DNA of 64,000 nt, taken from assembly GCA_030068145.1 (NCBI GenBank), contig JAPJBO010000187.1, positions 62,001-126,000 on the forward strand, given 5' to 3'. Source of the stretch: Diplonema papillatum (Eukaryota > Euglenozoa > Diplonemea > Diplonemida > Diplonemidae). The notes beneath the pieces were generated by a model that worked only from the letters and a program-made list of their open reading frames with translations, had not been told where the DNA came from and ran no database searches. Positions 12,801-22,855 of the stretch are shown piece by piece. Every line of letters starts with the position of its first letter. The first letter of the stretch is position 1. Made by a program: the position numbers and the translations under genes.

Positions 12801-13285
12801 GCCATCTGCTTTTCCAGCTCTTCTTGCGCCGCCTTTGCTCTTGCTGCAGCTTCAACCGCTTCCTTCTTCTCCGCCGCAATCCTTTTCTCCTCAGCCACCC
12901 AGGCTTTCCCCGTCTCTCCCACAAGTTGCACCCATGTCTTTTTGCCGCCGGTATCACTTGAAGCAAGCTCGTCCGCCTTCTTCAGCAACCACACCTTCTT
13001 GGGCTGAGGGAAGTTCTGGGAACTGGAAAACCCACGAACTAGAAGTTGAAGGCTCAAGAACTCCTTCACGTCTGCAACTTCAGTGCCGACTTTTGCGGGC
13101 TTGACGGAGAAGAGGGTATTCTTTCCAGGCCATGGTTTGGGGTACGAGCGATGCACCACAGGAATGGTCTTGAAGTCCGCTGCGGTCCATAGCTCATACT
13201 CTGTGTGGTAGGCCAGGGATGGAATCTGGCCTCCTGGACCTGTAACTCCAGGTTTTCGCGAGCATCCCCCAAAGAGTGCGTTCAT
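9815..13285 (-). CDS. hAT-superfamily transposase (TTF zinc finger, long N-terminus)
   Basis: A 1156-residue DNA transposase of the hAT superfamily (the DUF4371/ZNF862-like branch), expected to act in the nucleus on its own element's ends. In order: an unusual N-terminus of about 300 residues with an alanine/glutamate-rich coiled-coil-like stretch (about 130-190); a TTF-type zinc finger around residues 318-375 (GMYCRCC, then HRKKTVGH); the RNase H-like core with MFDEAEDV near residue 500 and ATDGCSTMKGDYKGV near 565; CLGHKLNLACI; DTRWVSHERA; and a C-terminal hATC dimerisation domain (GSAGVERLFSRVKLIRTYL, about 985-1015), then an acidic tail. It starts at a true ATG at 13285 and is uninterrupted. 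Terminal inverted repeats could not be located with certainty. Upstream lies a TATA box and a perfect hairpin. Confidence 0.88.
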   Translation of the reverse strand: MNALFGGCSRKPGVTGPGGQIPSLAYHTEYELWTAADFKTIPVVHRSYPKPWPGKNTLFSVKPAKVGTEVADVKEFLSLQLLVRGFSSSQNFPQPKKVWLLKKADELASSDTGGKKTWVQLVGETGKAWVAEEKRIAAEKKEAVEAAARAKAAQEELEKQMAAEVTARRLSEGEVQTAMEVEAETPNAVSTQAALPSFPTSGPQEPKNLYLSDAYLRQLVLLVKEQFTRETLEERIALREILASRSAGKRKQATKPREYKRIAGPAPYVSLLDYEVSAFLRSKYGLDDGACVPQFGGTGSMFPTDFELLCIPPDLFSNKRFRGVLKANPWILCTSQGMYCRCCRRQTAGKKKRAFINLCIPFEVFKKGLLPQYIEKHRKKTVGHNKAWSSFLNLLEDQMRLPSSCQLPSTLEDLKQRLMNTQHLVFVIQTIVDTIKRDLPMSSIRDTFSLVSLFDDSIRSFCKTRLNMSSPYFLEVIVDSLYSWCKSHVLEKIQASEFTSIMFDEAEDVKRSKQHALFFKILSEEGVEEVFWDILPLRKSATGENVAAHIAGMADNVQTWTTTMGIATDGCSTMKGDYKGVQTRLREQLVPFAIWIWCLGHKLNLACIEACRSAPQIQASVTATEEIFSLFRKGQGDISYKTRKFKECKEACSVTDNFFVFRDLELVEPGDTRWVSHERAAQTIAECIKPILLAIARLCEEKDIPQALHLREKLNHTVCLSFSLLAQATPILSKLSQSLQRSDTCWTEVLKLKEYYLSWLRRLRDIPLTDEQIAEDPEERLHFVEYITFWEKLKDAVPPSWNRQPLDYAFFVAFHREFATPFLDRLISLVEERLGDLPVLSSLGVYDPNGPLVESLFHDVDLTCGTPSDVASRLLPQRLDPLLKKLNPFFAHFCCTRKEKKTVHPTGATTWTVQPPFYSQAFEATVREQLPEALVRMKQMTNVNKKCSFTENTLDFLRDTHCQLRFPETCQVLKMALVFPLGSAGVERLFSRVKLIRTYLRKGMSETTLRKLLFIALNMPSTGEGNTVPSAVMEHVLTTFVVDGVSVRARKQLTRPGNPDDEGDSDDDSAGLAGEFEDAKASSDTDSSTGSEDERSVLLHSDNRKLKYASYPFYTEAKDIISSWRRAFSSNPSLYFNPTEAQEHVTSARNVRQRVR

Positions 13286-13800
13286 TTTTTCATTGCTTGC
13301 TCTTTCTTTCGGGTATTCCTGGTTGAGTATGAAAATGCTGCCAGAGTCCGAAAGCCGATTGTTTTTCCAATGTGTGTGAGGGATTTTCTAGCAAGAATCG
13401 GGTTGTCCGGGGGTTTCTCCAAAAGTTGGTTTCTCTTTTTCGGGGTGTTGGCAAAACCCTGCAAAGGCCCATCCTGCGACAAAGGCCTATCCTGCGACAA
13501 AGGCCCATCCTGCGACAAAAGCCCATCCTGCGACTACGGCTGCCCTGCAGCCACGACAGGCCTCTGTCCGTAGCTCTACTGAGGCAGACCCAGTATAGAC
13601 CTGCCAAAACCCAATCCGAGGTAGTGTACCCCTCCCCAAGCCCGCCCCCGATTTCCTTTTTTTTTTTTTTTTTCGGTTTTTTACCTCACCCAACTGTACA
13701 GGTGCATAACCCCCTGGCTCGGACTTGGTCCGAGCACCAGACCCATATATAAGCCACTGATCCCGGTTTGCAGATTTAGACCGTCGGTCTAAATCTGCAA
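13286..13800 (-). promoter_or_regulatory. Upstream region of hAT gene: hairpin, TATA box, A tract
   Basis: Read on the minus strand towards the gene: a perfect inverted repeat 13768-13800 (16-nt arms on TTGCAGATTTAGACCG, 1-nt spacer); TATATAT at about 13744-13752; an imperfect palindrome on CTCGGACTTGGTCCGAG; then a run of about 17 A (13657-13674); then roughly 370 bp to the ATG. A short array of GGCCCATCCTGCGACAAA-type repeats lies at 13468-13535. If the TATA box is used, the transcript would carry an A-rich 5' leader. Confidence 0.4.
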
Positions 13801-13894
13801 CAGAAACTAATCCCCTGTGTTGTATGCAGGCTATAAGCTTCATTTCTCGTCGGATTTCCAAATTCCGTCAGATATGCCGTTTTTGTTGGCTGGC

Positions 13895-14010
13895 CAATTT
13901 TACCCCCCCCCCCCCACCCCCCCCCCAATCCCACCCCCCCCCCACCCCCATCCCCACCCCCCTCATCCCACCCCCCCCCCCCCCCATCCCACCCCCCCAC
14001 CTCCTGGCTA
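13895..14010. repeat. C-rich low-complexity tract (CCCCCCA)n
   Basis: About 115 bp almost entirely of C runs interrupted by A or AT, a simple repeat. Apparent proline-rich or glycine-rich frames here are artefacts of composition. Confidence 0.9.
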
Positions 14011-14939
14011 CGAGTATCGTTACTAGTTTCTCGTTCACCACTCTGGCCAGTTCTTCTTCCGTACCATGCATGCTCCCACTCTGACTTGTCGTCACTGCAA
14101 ATGCCGCAATTGCCGCTCCACTTCTGACTGAGAGTCACACTGGCCTTGTGGCAGTACAGAGCCAAAACAAACCTAGAAGCGGGGATCGCAAAACGTTGTA
14201 TCAAGAAGACGCTCGAGATGTATTTTCTTGAAGTTAGTCAAGAAATAAGAAACATGAAAAAGCCGACTAGCAGACAGCACTTGAACAGTGACACGGTATT
14301 GGAAAACTAAGTCCTCTCATGCACAAAACGAATTCCTCCAGTTGAGCACCCAGTCGCGTACTCCTTTGTAGTCGTTGTACAAGCAGAACTGGAGTCTTCT
14401 ATCACGAACAGCGATGAACGACTGGATGTACGCTTCCATGTCTGCCTCTGCCACACCATTGATGTCGGTGTAGTCCGCGACATTCGCTAGGGTGAGGAAT
14501 TCACATGCGGAACGTGCGGAAAAGGTCCAAAACGCCGGGGAAAAAAACTTTCCGAGTTTCATGCAGGAGAGGTACAAGCTCTAGAAGCTAGAGGGTCCAG
14601 GGTGTACCTGGTAGGGAGAGTCTGCCCCAACTTGCCATATTTGGGTCACCAAGCCCACATCAGCATCACATTCGCTGATCCTTTGCGGGCTTCGTGGTTT
14701 TGTGTGGTTGGCTTGGAGGCACGGGATCTATCGGCTTGTTGCAGACCACCTGCCAAGAAGCAATCAAGGGACCTCTTTTCCTGTTGAAACGTCCTGCCCA
14801 CTCCTTACCGGAAAAAAATGTATGCTTTGCTTCTAAAACAGAACTACCTTCGTCTTCTTGCAAATAGTAGGTGGGACGTTCTTGATTAGAGTGAAAGTTC
14901 GTAAGCAAGTTAATATAGATGGTCACTTCACACTGCTGC

Positions 14940-15500
14940 ACATCGGCTGTCAGCTGAGGCCTCTGCCCTTTGCTGCATTGAAGGCGTCCGCGGCCAGGCA
15001 TATTAGTATTGCCCCACAGGTTGACTAGCCAGGCCAAAAGACGCATCCCAGGAGAAAAGAATCGGGCAGGTTGACATTTACATAACATGCAGGCCATGAC
15101 CGCAAGCTGGGAAATGTTGGTTCGGCGGGTAGTCTACAAGGCGAAATGAGAGCAAGATTTCGTACAAGAACCTCAAGAACGTCCACTTTTGCTTTGTGTG
15201 TGTTCCTTTTGCCTTGGCAAATGGTCCACGCAATCAGTCGATGGTTTGTTGCCCGACTCGGATGTAGGACGCACCTTTCGGACATCCCGTCCAAGGTTTG
15301 GACAGAAATCCTGACTGTGACTAACCACTGAGGTGGTTGACCTTACACACATGTGAGTGCCAATTTTAATACATGCGGAAACACATGCGGAAAACACGTG
15401 CGGAAACACGTACGGAATTCCGCACGTAAGGAAAATCACAATTTTATTCACGTGCGGAATTCCGTACGTTCCGCATGCGGAACGCAAGGCCTGACGGTGT
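14940..15500 (-). repeat. Dispersed repeat with palindromic end, copy 1
   Basis: Read on the minus strand, this matches the plus strand at 20677-21310. The outer end is GGCCTTGCGTTCCGCATGCG, followed by several overlapping palindromes on GTGCGGAATTCCG and ACGTACGGAATTCC, then a conserved block (GGACGGGATGTCCGAAGG), and finally ATGCCTGGCCGCGGAC, where the 21.3-kb copy enters an hAT-like ORF. The two copies are in opposite orientation about 5 kb apart. Inward of 14940 the similarity fades; 14280-14940 holds no gene that I recognise. Confidence 0.7.
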
Positions 15501-15910
15501 ACCCCACGTCCTGCCCCAGAAAAGTGGGATAGCTCGCTAGAGCGCTAAATTTGAGAACTTCAAATTTACCAACCTAGACTCGGAAAATGGCACTACACCA
15601 CTACCCAGGCCCCGGCAGAGGTAGCCAGTGTGCAATTCGAGGGCCTCTCAGGGATCAGCCTTGTCGTGAAGATACGTCGCCCTACCGTTTTTTTCCCGGC
15701 TCGCTACGCGAGCCAGGAAACCAGGAGGCGAGCCAGGAATAGCTATCTGGTGATAAGATAATTTTATTTCACTGGTGTCCCAAATGAGTCACTCCAAACG
15801 ACCCGGAAAAAGTGGGGTAGTGAAGAAAACAGAGTTACGAGTGTTTTTAACGGAATGAAGGTAAAAAATACCCAGGATATACAGAAAAAGGGGAGACCAA
15901 GAACAGAATC
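15501..15910. other. No gene; shared repeat motifs
   Basis: No ORF is recognisable. It contains the hairpin GGCTCGCTACGCGAGCC (15698-15714) also present at 6099-6117, and the motif AGTGGG...GCTCG...CTCGGAAAATGG, which recurs near 23085-23135 next to the hAT-like fragments. This suggests all belong to one repeat family. Confidence 0.4.
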
Positions 15911-16108
15911 ATGCCCGGAAGAGTGTCAACACCATCATCTGACAGCAGTTCGTCTGACAGCAGCTCAACATCAAGTGAGAAATCGAAGAAAGTGAAAGCG
16001 ATCATTGCTGACCTTCTACCGTCCAAGAGTCGCAAATTGTACGAAAAGACCTATGCCGACTTCCTGTCCTTCGCAAAGATTAAGGGGCAGCCATCTGAAG
16101 CCTCTTGA
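15911..16108 (+). other. Short ORF resembling a tyrosine-recombinase N-terminal helix region
   Basis: A 65-codon ORF beginning at a true ATG (MPGRVSTPSSDSSSSD). After a serine/aspartate-rich leader it reads LLPSKSRKLYEKTYADFLSF, which resembles the core-binding region that opens Crypton- or DIRS-type tyrosine recombinases. No catalytic part follows. Treated as a possible fossil of such an element; the similarity is by eye only. Confidence 0.3.
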
Positions 16109-16436
16109 TCACGCGGCCACAGATACTGAGGCCAGTGGTAGCACCGCACCAACACTTGAGGCCCCCTGCATTGAGATCCCTGCATTTTTGACTCAAGCAC
16201 ACCCTGTACCACCTTCGAATGTTTTCTACTTCAGCAACATTGCTGAGGGAGCTATCATTCAGATTGGTACAGATGATATCAAGCCGCACCCTAAGGGCAC
16301 CAAAAAATAATCGCATGGCAAGCTGTTTACACCATTCTTCTTCTTTTTTAGAGTTAAGCTTTTTGTCGTTTTTCCATTGGTAACATCATTGTTTTTACCC
16401 ACCTGAACCGTTTTTTCTTCACTCGTGACCAGTTTT

Positions 16437-16580
16437 TAGGGTAGTGGTTAAAAAAGGGGGGGTAGTGGTTAAAAAAGGGGGGGTAGTGGTTAAAAAAGGG
16501 GGGGTAGTGGTTAAAAAAGGGGGGGTAGTGGTTAAAAAAGGGGGGGTAGTGGTTAAAAAAGGGGGGGTAGTGGTTAAAAA
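16437..16580. repeat. 21-bp tandem array, about 7 units
   Basis: Near-perfect head-to-tail units of 21 bp containing GGGTAGTGGTTAAAAAA preceded by extra G. Units are virtually identical, implying recent expansion. Flanks 16320-16436 and 16580-16640 are A/T-rich. Confidence 0.95.
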
Positions 16581-16589
16581 ATGGTAGTA

Positions 16590-17488
16590 AAAAAATGGAG
16601 TGAAGAATTTGGGACCCCAGTGAAATAATATTGCTTATTTGCATTTGAAGAGCACTGGGCGGAGTGGGAGATGACCACTAAATTAGGAGGGTCACACATG
16701 ATACACCCATTAATTAGAGTGCAGTGTGTAATACTAGTGTGGTATACTTCACTGAAAGACAAGGTGCCGCGGTACCGGAGATTCCGGCCGGCAGTCCTGC
16801 TCTTGCTTGCCACCGCGACACTGGGGGTTGAGGCCGGAGAGGAGGAGACGTGCAACACTGGCAGGTAAGCCCCCGAAGTGCAGAAAACGCTGAAAAACAG
16901 TGGAAACACAAAAAGCCGTTAACGGATTTGCCGCGCGCGAGCGCGGCAAATCTATTGGCCGTTACCGGCTACCCGAGACGGCGGGGAATCAGCAGCGGCT
17001 TCGGGCTGCGCTGCCTGGGAAAAAGTGCTCGTTGTGCTTGCGCTTGTAGTTCACGCACCTGGACACCACAGCCATGCCCACGGTTTTGCTGGGGTGCTCC
17101 GCATTCCACGAACGCACGATGTCCGCTTGAACAACACCAAGCGGTCGGCGCGATCGGTGATGACCTTGATATCAGCCACTGCGGGGGCTGTACTTTCGAC
17201 GATCTCTTGGTCCTGCTGCCGGACAGCTGCCAGCGCCAAGAGCGGGTTCGGGGGGTGCTTTTGGGGGTCCTGTAAATCGTGAACATGTGTTTTGTGAATT
17301 TCTGTTTCGTGAAGGAATTAATTATTTTTTCAAGGATTTGGCGGTCTTCACGAATTAGAAATTGATTAACGGACTGGAGTGTATGTTTCTTGCGTGTGTG
17401 CGTGCAGATATGATTTCTGGGACAAGAAATGCCTGAGGGACTGCCTTGTGCTCATTTCGAAGGAGGCTAAAAGGGGGAGAAAACAAAC
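16590..17488. other. No confident gene; possible missing 3' exons of the Rubicon-like gene
   Basis: This lies downstream of the last recognisable exon of the minus-strand Rubicon-like gene. A minus-strand frame near 16.68-16.72 kb reads CIMCDPPNLVV, which could be a relic of the expected Cys-rich C-terminal half, but the match is weak. A GC-rich hairpin lies at about 16930-16950 (TTGCCGCGC...GCGCGGCAA). Confidence 0.3.
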
Positions 17489-20407
17489 CTTCGCCGCCCG
17501 ATTGAAGCACAATGAGCAATTTTGGATCACGTGGCCTATCAACTTGTTCCTGCGAGTTTGAGTAAAGCTCAACTCTAAGCGACAGAGCACGAGAACTCCC
17601 AGAGCAACTGCGTACACACACGCGAACGAGGTGGACTTCGTGTGATGTTTGTCCCCCGTCGCAGGTGGGACCGGACCTCTTTTAGCTCGCGTTCCGGAGT
17701 CGTATGTTTGCGTCTTTTCAGGGTTCTGCCCGAGGCATGGTTGGTCCGCGATAGTGTGTGTGTGTACTTCATTGTTTGTAAGTACATCTGAAACGCGCGT
17801 CTCGCCCTCCCACTCATAATATGCGCGTGATTAAGAGGCTGCGTTTCTTTCACGAGCGTGAAGAGCGTGGCAGAAATGACACGTTTCGGTCCTTCCCGCT
17901 GGTCGGCAGGGGTCGAGTGTTGTTACCATGCAGACCTCTGAGCAAGTCGTGGTCACCAGGTCCCGGGGGTGTTGGGGCCCGGTTTTTCTATATTTCGTAC
18001 AACACAAAAACTGGGCAAAAGGCCCATGTTGTTTGCCACCCATTTGGGGCGGGCCTGTAGTCTCCGGAACGGCTTACTGGCAACTTCTATCTCTTATCTG
18101 CAAGCAAGTGCATCCACCAAGTCCACATTGGTCATCATCCAGGCATTTGGAACTTAGCCGTAGACTACCTCGGAGTTACGCTGCAGAAAACTCGTGGTTC
18201 AGTAACTTAGTGGTAGCCTACAGCTAGGTTTCATGCCATTGCCTAGGTTCGCGTCTGGGGAGGTTGATAGCATCGTAGTTGTGTTTGCCTGCTGGTAGGA
18301 CATCACATCACAAGGCGCAGAAAAGTGAGGAGCATGCAGAAGGAGATTCTCATGGTGTTTCGTCTCGCATGAGCTTCAGAATGTTGTCAAGCTGACCTGA
18401 GCATCTGCAGCACCGCAGAACACATCCTGTGTGACCGGTTATATCCAAGAGTTGCTTTCTTGTTGCTCGACCTCACTGTGCCCTCTCTTCGAACAAAACG
18501 AATGCGGACACGGCAAAACGAACATACCGAAGCTGCTCGAGGTGGACAACAAAATCGGAAGGCGAGACAGGGGTTTGATCCAGGACTGGCTGAGCGTTGT
18601 GGAAAGACTGGATGTCGGTGAAGGTGAAGAGCTCCGTCTCTTCCAAGACATATTGGTTGGAGTCGTTGATGAAGGATGGATGAGTTACGACGTATTGGGC
18701 AAAATCTGGACAATTTTTGACCACAGCATACAGTATGTTCAGCTGCACCCGCAATTCCCTCGCAGCCCTGAGGGGGGCCACCTGCGAGAACAGCAGCGGG
18801 TTTACTGCCGACACGCAGGCAATCGGCAGATTCCACACGGACTTCAGATAACTGTAGGCGTCTCGACTTACCGGCTTTGGTTTCGCATCCCAGAGATGGA
18901 GAAGCCGTCCTGGAATCGGATAGCAACTGTATGATTTTAGGTGCAATAGCGTCTGCGAAAAAATGCAACGAGGAGTGTCGTATTTCCTCGACGAGCCATG
19001 CTGGTTAGGTCTGTGCTGGCTCGAGTCGTTTAGGTTGAGCTAATTCGGCATGTAACTAACGAGGTAATGTTTGTTTGTGCACGTGTGTAGTTCCTATTCG
19101 ATAGGTTTAACACTCCTTTTAATAATGACAAACACGTTTGTTACCATATGAAACTGATGAGAGGTGAGTTGGAAACGAGCATACGTCGAATTGTCATGAC
19201 AGCCAGGGCAGTAGTACCCTCCCATATACCAACAGAACCTCACCGAGTCATAGCGCGAAGAGAAATGAATAGGGTTGTAGGATGATCGCAAAGTGTTCAA
19301 GCATCCACAGCATTTCCTACCTTGCTGCTCGATGCGCCTTTCCTTCTCTGTATAGTCATTGTGCTTGTACTTCACGTCTGTGATTAGTTTCATCCGATGT
19401 TTTGCATGACTATTCGCACTCGTGGTGAAATCGGATGCTGTTTGTGTCGTCGCTTTTTCTTGGACAAAGGTGGTTGCTGGGAGTGCTGAAAGAAGAATTG
19501 ATGCATTCAAGGTTGGGGACGGTTTCTGTGCATTCGTTCCCTGAGACTTCTGGAATGAGATGTCTTCGGTGACAAACGTCATTTTCGACGTCAAATCCGA
19601 CGAGCTTTGGAGAGTCAACGCTTGGCCCCGGCCCTGGGTAACCGCCTGCTGTGTCCGTTCATCGACCCAAAGTCCACCGCAGAACTGCCAGCGCACTAGT
19701 ACTGACGGTGTCTCTGCGAGAACCAATTCCACATTGTGTTCGGCTTCGACCGGAACCACGTATTTGCCAGATGAGCAATGAACAAGATTATCTCCATCAA
19801 AAGTCCAGGCTGATGCGGGGACAGTATCATCATCGTTGAGGCGGAGTTTATGAGATGACTCCCCATCAAACAGAGCAACGACGCTCTTGCAAGACGCCTC
19901 GTGACGAATTGTGAAGGAGCCAGAAGGAGGAAGACAACGGGGAGATGGTGATGTACCACGCGACACATGTGTGGTATCGGAAGGGATGTGCAGGGTGCGC
20001 AAAAGCCTCTCGTAACGTTTCAACGCGTCCAAAAACGGTTGTAGATCTGGGGATGGTTGGCGTATTTCAAGGTTTGCAATGAGCAGCAGCAAACGCTGGG
20101 TCTCTTGTTTTACTGTGTTCAACTCTGTTCCAGCAGGGTGTTCGTCAGCGGCCGAAACAGTAACAGGTTGTTCCGTGAGACTGGCGCTGCTTGTCCGAGA
20201 AGCTTCACCAGAGCTGAGTGCAGATGTGGGTCTGGAGGGCGGATTATCAATTTGTCGGTGTTGGCGCCATTCTTCAAGCTCCAACCGAATCCGCTCCTTT
20301 TCGATTGAAGTAATTGAAGCTTCAGAATGAGCGTCTACCTCACTGATCGGTTCAAGGGCTGCTTCGTGCTCGCTGTGAATCAAATGATGCGAGTTCTCGG
20401 TATTCAT
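17489..20407 (-). CDS. Rubicon/DEF8-homology (RH domain) protein, multi-exon
   Basis: Host gene predicted from three exons. Exon 1 (20407-19185, ATG MNTENSHH): a glutamate/arginine-rich helix, a serine-rich linker, then a beta-trefoil-like segment (about KSVVALFDGESSHKLRL to QGRGQALTLQ), then the start of the Rubicon-homology zinc domain (KCCGCL...RFCWYMGGYYCPGCHDN). Exon 2 (18926-18528) continues it exactly in phase: IPGRLLHLWDAKPKPVS, NPLLFSQVAPLRAARELRVQ, ELFTFTDIQ, matching the IPARILHNWDF / VKELRVQL / LHLYSLDDL pattern of Rubicon, PLEKHM1 and DEF8. Exon 3 (17549-17489) gives HVIQNCSLC. Introns: 19184-18927 (GTATGC...ATACAG) and 18527-17550 (GTATGT...CGCAG). Family members regulate endosome or autophagosome trafficking through Rab7-type binding. 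The final CxxC-rich half was not found, so the gene is incomplete here or decayed at its 3' end. Exon 1 is open to 20569 without an earlier ATG; an upstream exon is possible. Confidence 0.68.
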
Positions 20408-20676
20408 CAGCAAGCATGGTCGTTTTTTGCTTCCAAACCCCTCCCGACCCAACCTTAGAGTAGGTTCTTGATTCTTCCGGATTATAGGACACTGAGCCGC
20501 AGAGGTACTGCGGCCCTCCTTGATCCACGGATTCTTCACAGTCAATGGGCAGTGACAGTCTACTGTCACTTAGAACCAGGATTATACAGTAGGGTTCAAT
20601 GAAGCAACCCTGAGCTCACGCCCATTTAAAATTTGAGAATAGGTCGAGGAAGCGATATCCCCAATGCCCAGGCCTT

Positions 20677-21310
20677 GCGTTCCGCATGCGGAACGTACGG
20701 AATTCCGCACGTGAATACAATTACGATTTTCCGTACGTGCGGAATTCCGTACGTGTTTCCGCATGTACTAAAACTGGCACTCACCTGTGAGTATAGTCAC
20801 TGCAAGAGGGGCGAGGCGGCACTCAGGGAGAAGGAGCGCGAGTGCGACCAGCCGGCTGTCATAGGGCGGCGCTGAAGGACACGGAGGAGATCGCCGGGTG
20901 GGGGCTCCTGCGCGAGGCAATAGAAGGGCGGAGCGGCTCGCCGCAGAAGCAGAGCACCTGAAGGGTGCGGGCAACCCACTATTATTGGTTAGTCACAGTC
21001 GGGACTTCCGTCCAGACCTTGGACGGGATGTCCGAAGGCTGGGTTCGTCCTACTCGGACAAATAACAATCCATTGACTGATTGCGCGGACCAGGAACACA
21101 CACAGAAGTAAAGGGACGATCTTACCACGACCCGCCTCTGCGCACCAAACCAACATATGTTTGATCCTCTGGCACCTCATGGACCGCGAGCAGGGCTTTC
21201 TGTAAACGTCAACCTGCCCGATCCGTTTCTCCATTCCACGGCAATACTTTCATCTAGGGGGATTATTTGGGATTTGGCAATATGCCCGGCCGCGGACACC
21301 CTTTAATGAA
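20677..21310 (+). repeat. Dispersed repeat with palindromic end, copy 2
   Basis: Inverted counterpart of 14940-15500: CCTTGCGTTCCGCATGCGGA, overlapping GGAATTCCG palindromes to about 20770, the conserved GGACGGGATGTCCGAAGG block at about 21024, and ATGCCCGGCCGCGGACAC at 21281. Relative to copy 1 it carries an extra GC-rich segment (about 20805-20985). It leads directly into the hAT-like ORF at 21267, so this is plausibly the 5' end of that element. Confidence 0.65.
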
Positions 21311-21868
21311 GCAAATGGCAGAGGCCTCGCTTGGACCCCGGGACCGTGGTGCACTGTCTGCCATGTTTCTAAAGGCCAAACAGGAACAGATCTCAGGGGA
21401 AATAGAGGCCAGCCAGCAGCTGACAGTCAAGGAGGATGAACGGGTTGACGTGCAGCGTGAAGCGACCATCGAGCAGGGTGACAGGAAGGCTGCGGGGAGC
21501 AGTGAACATGCTGAGTGGATTGAGGAACACGCTGGGGAAGAGCAAGCTGCGAGGATCGGGGAACAGGTTGAAGGGATCGGGGAGCATGCTGAGCTAATTG
21601 CTGAACAGAATGAAGAGATTGATGAACAGGCCGACAGGAATGCAGTGCAGGTGAGGGGAATGCAGAGGTTTATCTTATCGAACAGATCTCCGACGACGAC
21701 ATCGTGACCATACCAGTGCGCCCCAAAGCCCGGACTGCTCCACAGTCGACGGGTGTACCCCCGGCGAAACAGGCGAAGAAGACGCCGAAGAAGATCGAGG
21801 GGTTCAAGATGAAGTGGTTGAACGAGGGACAGCTTAAGTTCGAAGACAGAAAGGATTGTGGTGTGTGA
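21267..21868 (+). pseudogene. hAT-like transposase, N-terminal piece
   Basis: An ORF from 21267 encodes a glutamate/alanine-rich repeat-like segment (units resembling EHAEWIEEHAGEEQ, EQVEGIGEHAELIAEQ). After about 21700 another frame reads TPKKIEGFKMKWLNEGQLKFE, which resembles the segment preceding the TTF zinc finger in DUF4371-type hAT transposases (compare RWLAEYPWLDV in the gene at 45.9 kb). The two frames differ, so either a splice or a frameshift separates them. The satellite at 21960 follows, and the likely continuation appears at 23155. Confidence 0.45.
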
Positions 21869-21959
21869 CTTGCAGCAAGAAACCAGGTAGCCTCCCTGCA
21901 CACACTTCCTTAGTACATTTGCGCCGGTAAAGACCGGCGCGCAGCGAGACTAGAGGCAG

Positions 21960-22855
21960 CAGTTAAAGTTCGGGAAACAGTAAAGTTCGGGCGAAGCTAA
22001 GTTCGGGCGAAGCAAAGCAAAGCTCGGGCGAAAGCAAAGTTCGGGCAAAGCGAAGTTCTGGCGAAGCAAGTTCGGGCGATGCAAAGTTCTGGTCAAGCAA
22101 AGTTCTGGTCAAGCTAAGCTCTGGCGAAGCAAAGTTCGGGTGAAGCAAAGCAAAGTTCGGGCGAAGCTAAGTCAAAGCAAAGTTCGGGTGAAGCTAAGTT
22201 CCGGTGAAGCTAAGTTCGGCGAAGCTAAGTCAGCAGCAAAGTTCGGGTGAAGCTAAGCTCTGGGAAGGCTAAGTTCTGGTGAAAGCAAAGTTCGGGTGAA
22301 GCAAAGCAAAGTTCGGGTGAAGCTAAGTTCTGGTGAAGTCAACTTCGGGCGAAGCTAAGTCAAAGCAAAGTTCGGGCGAAGCTAAGTCAAAGCAAAGTGC
22401 AAAGTTCGGGCGAGCAAAGTTCGGGCGAAGCTAAGTTCTGGGGAGGCTAAGTTCTGGTGAAAGCAAAGTTCCGGCGAAGCAAAGCAAAGTTCGGGCGAAC
22501 CTAAGTTCTGGTGTTCTGGTGGAGCTAAGTTCGGCGAAGCAAGGCTGAGTTCGGGTGAGGTTAAAAAGTTCCGGTGAAGCAAAGTTCGGGCGAAACAACG
22601 TTCGGGCGAAACAAAGTTCGGGTGAAGCTAAGTTCCGGGGAAGTTCTGGTAAGCAAAGTTCTGGTGAAAGCACAGTTCGGGCGAAGCAAAGCAAAGTTCG
22701 GGCGAAGCTAAGTTCTGGTCAAGCTAAGTTCGGCGAAGCAAAGCAAAGTTCGGGCGATGCTAAGTTCTGGTAAAGTCAAGTTCCGGCGAAGCTAAGTCAA
22801 AGCAAAGTTCGGGGGAAGCTAAGTTCTGGTAAGGCTAAGTTCCGTCCGGGCCTGA
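21960..22855. repeat. Degenerate satellite of AAAGTTCGGGCGAAGCTAAG units
   Basis: About 900 bp of short, irregular units around AGTTCGGGCGAAGC / AAGTTCTGGTGAAGC, 17-40 bp long, heavily diverged from each other. It lies inside the hAT-like gene between its N-terminal piece (ending 21868) and the core piece (from 23155). Frames reading ARTLL... or SGEAKF... through it are not genes. Confidence 0.9.

Noticed and set aside
13817-14095. Proline- or glycine-rich ORFs in the C tract
   Set aside because: Simple-sequence artefacts.
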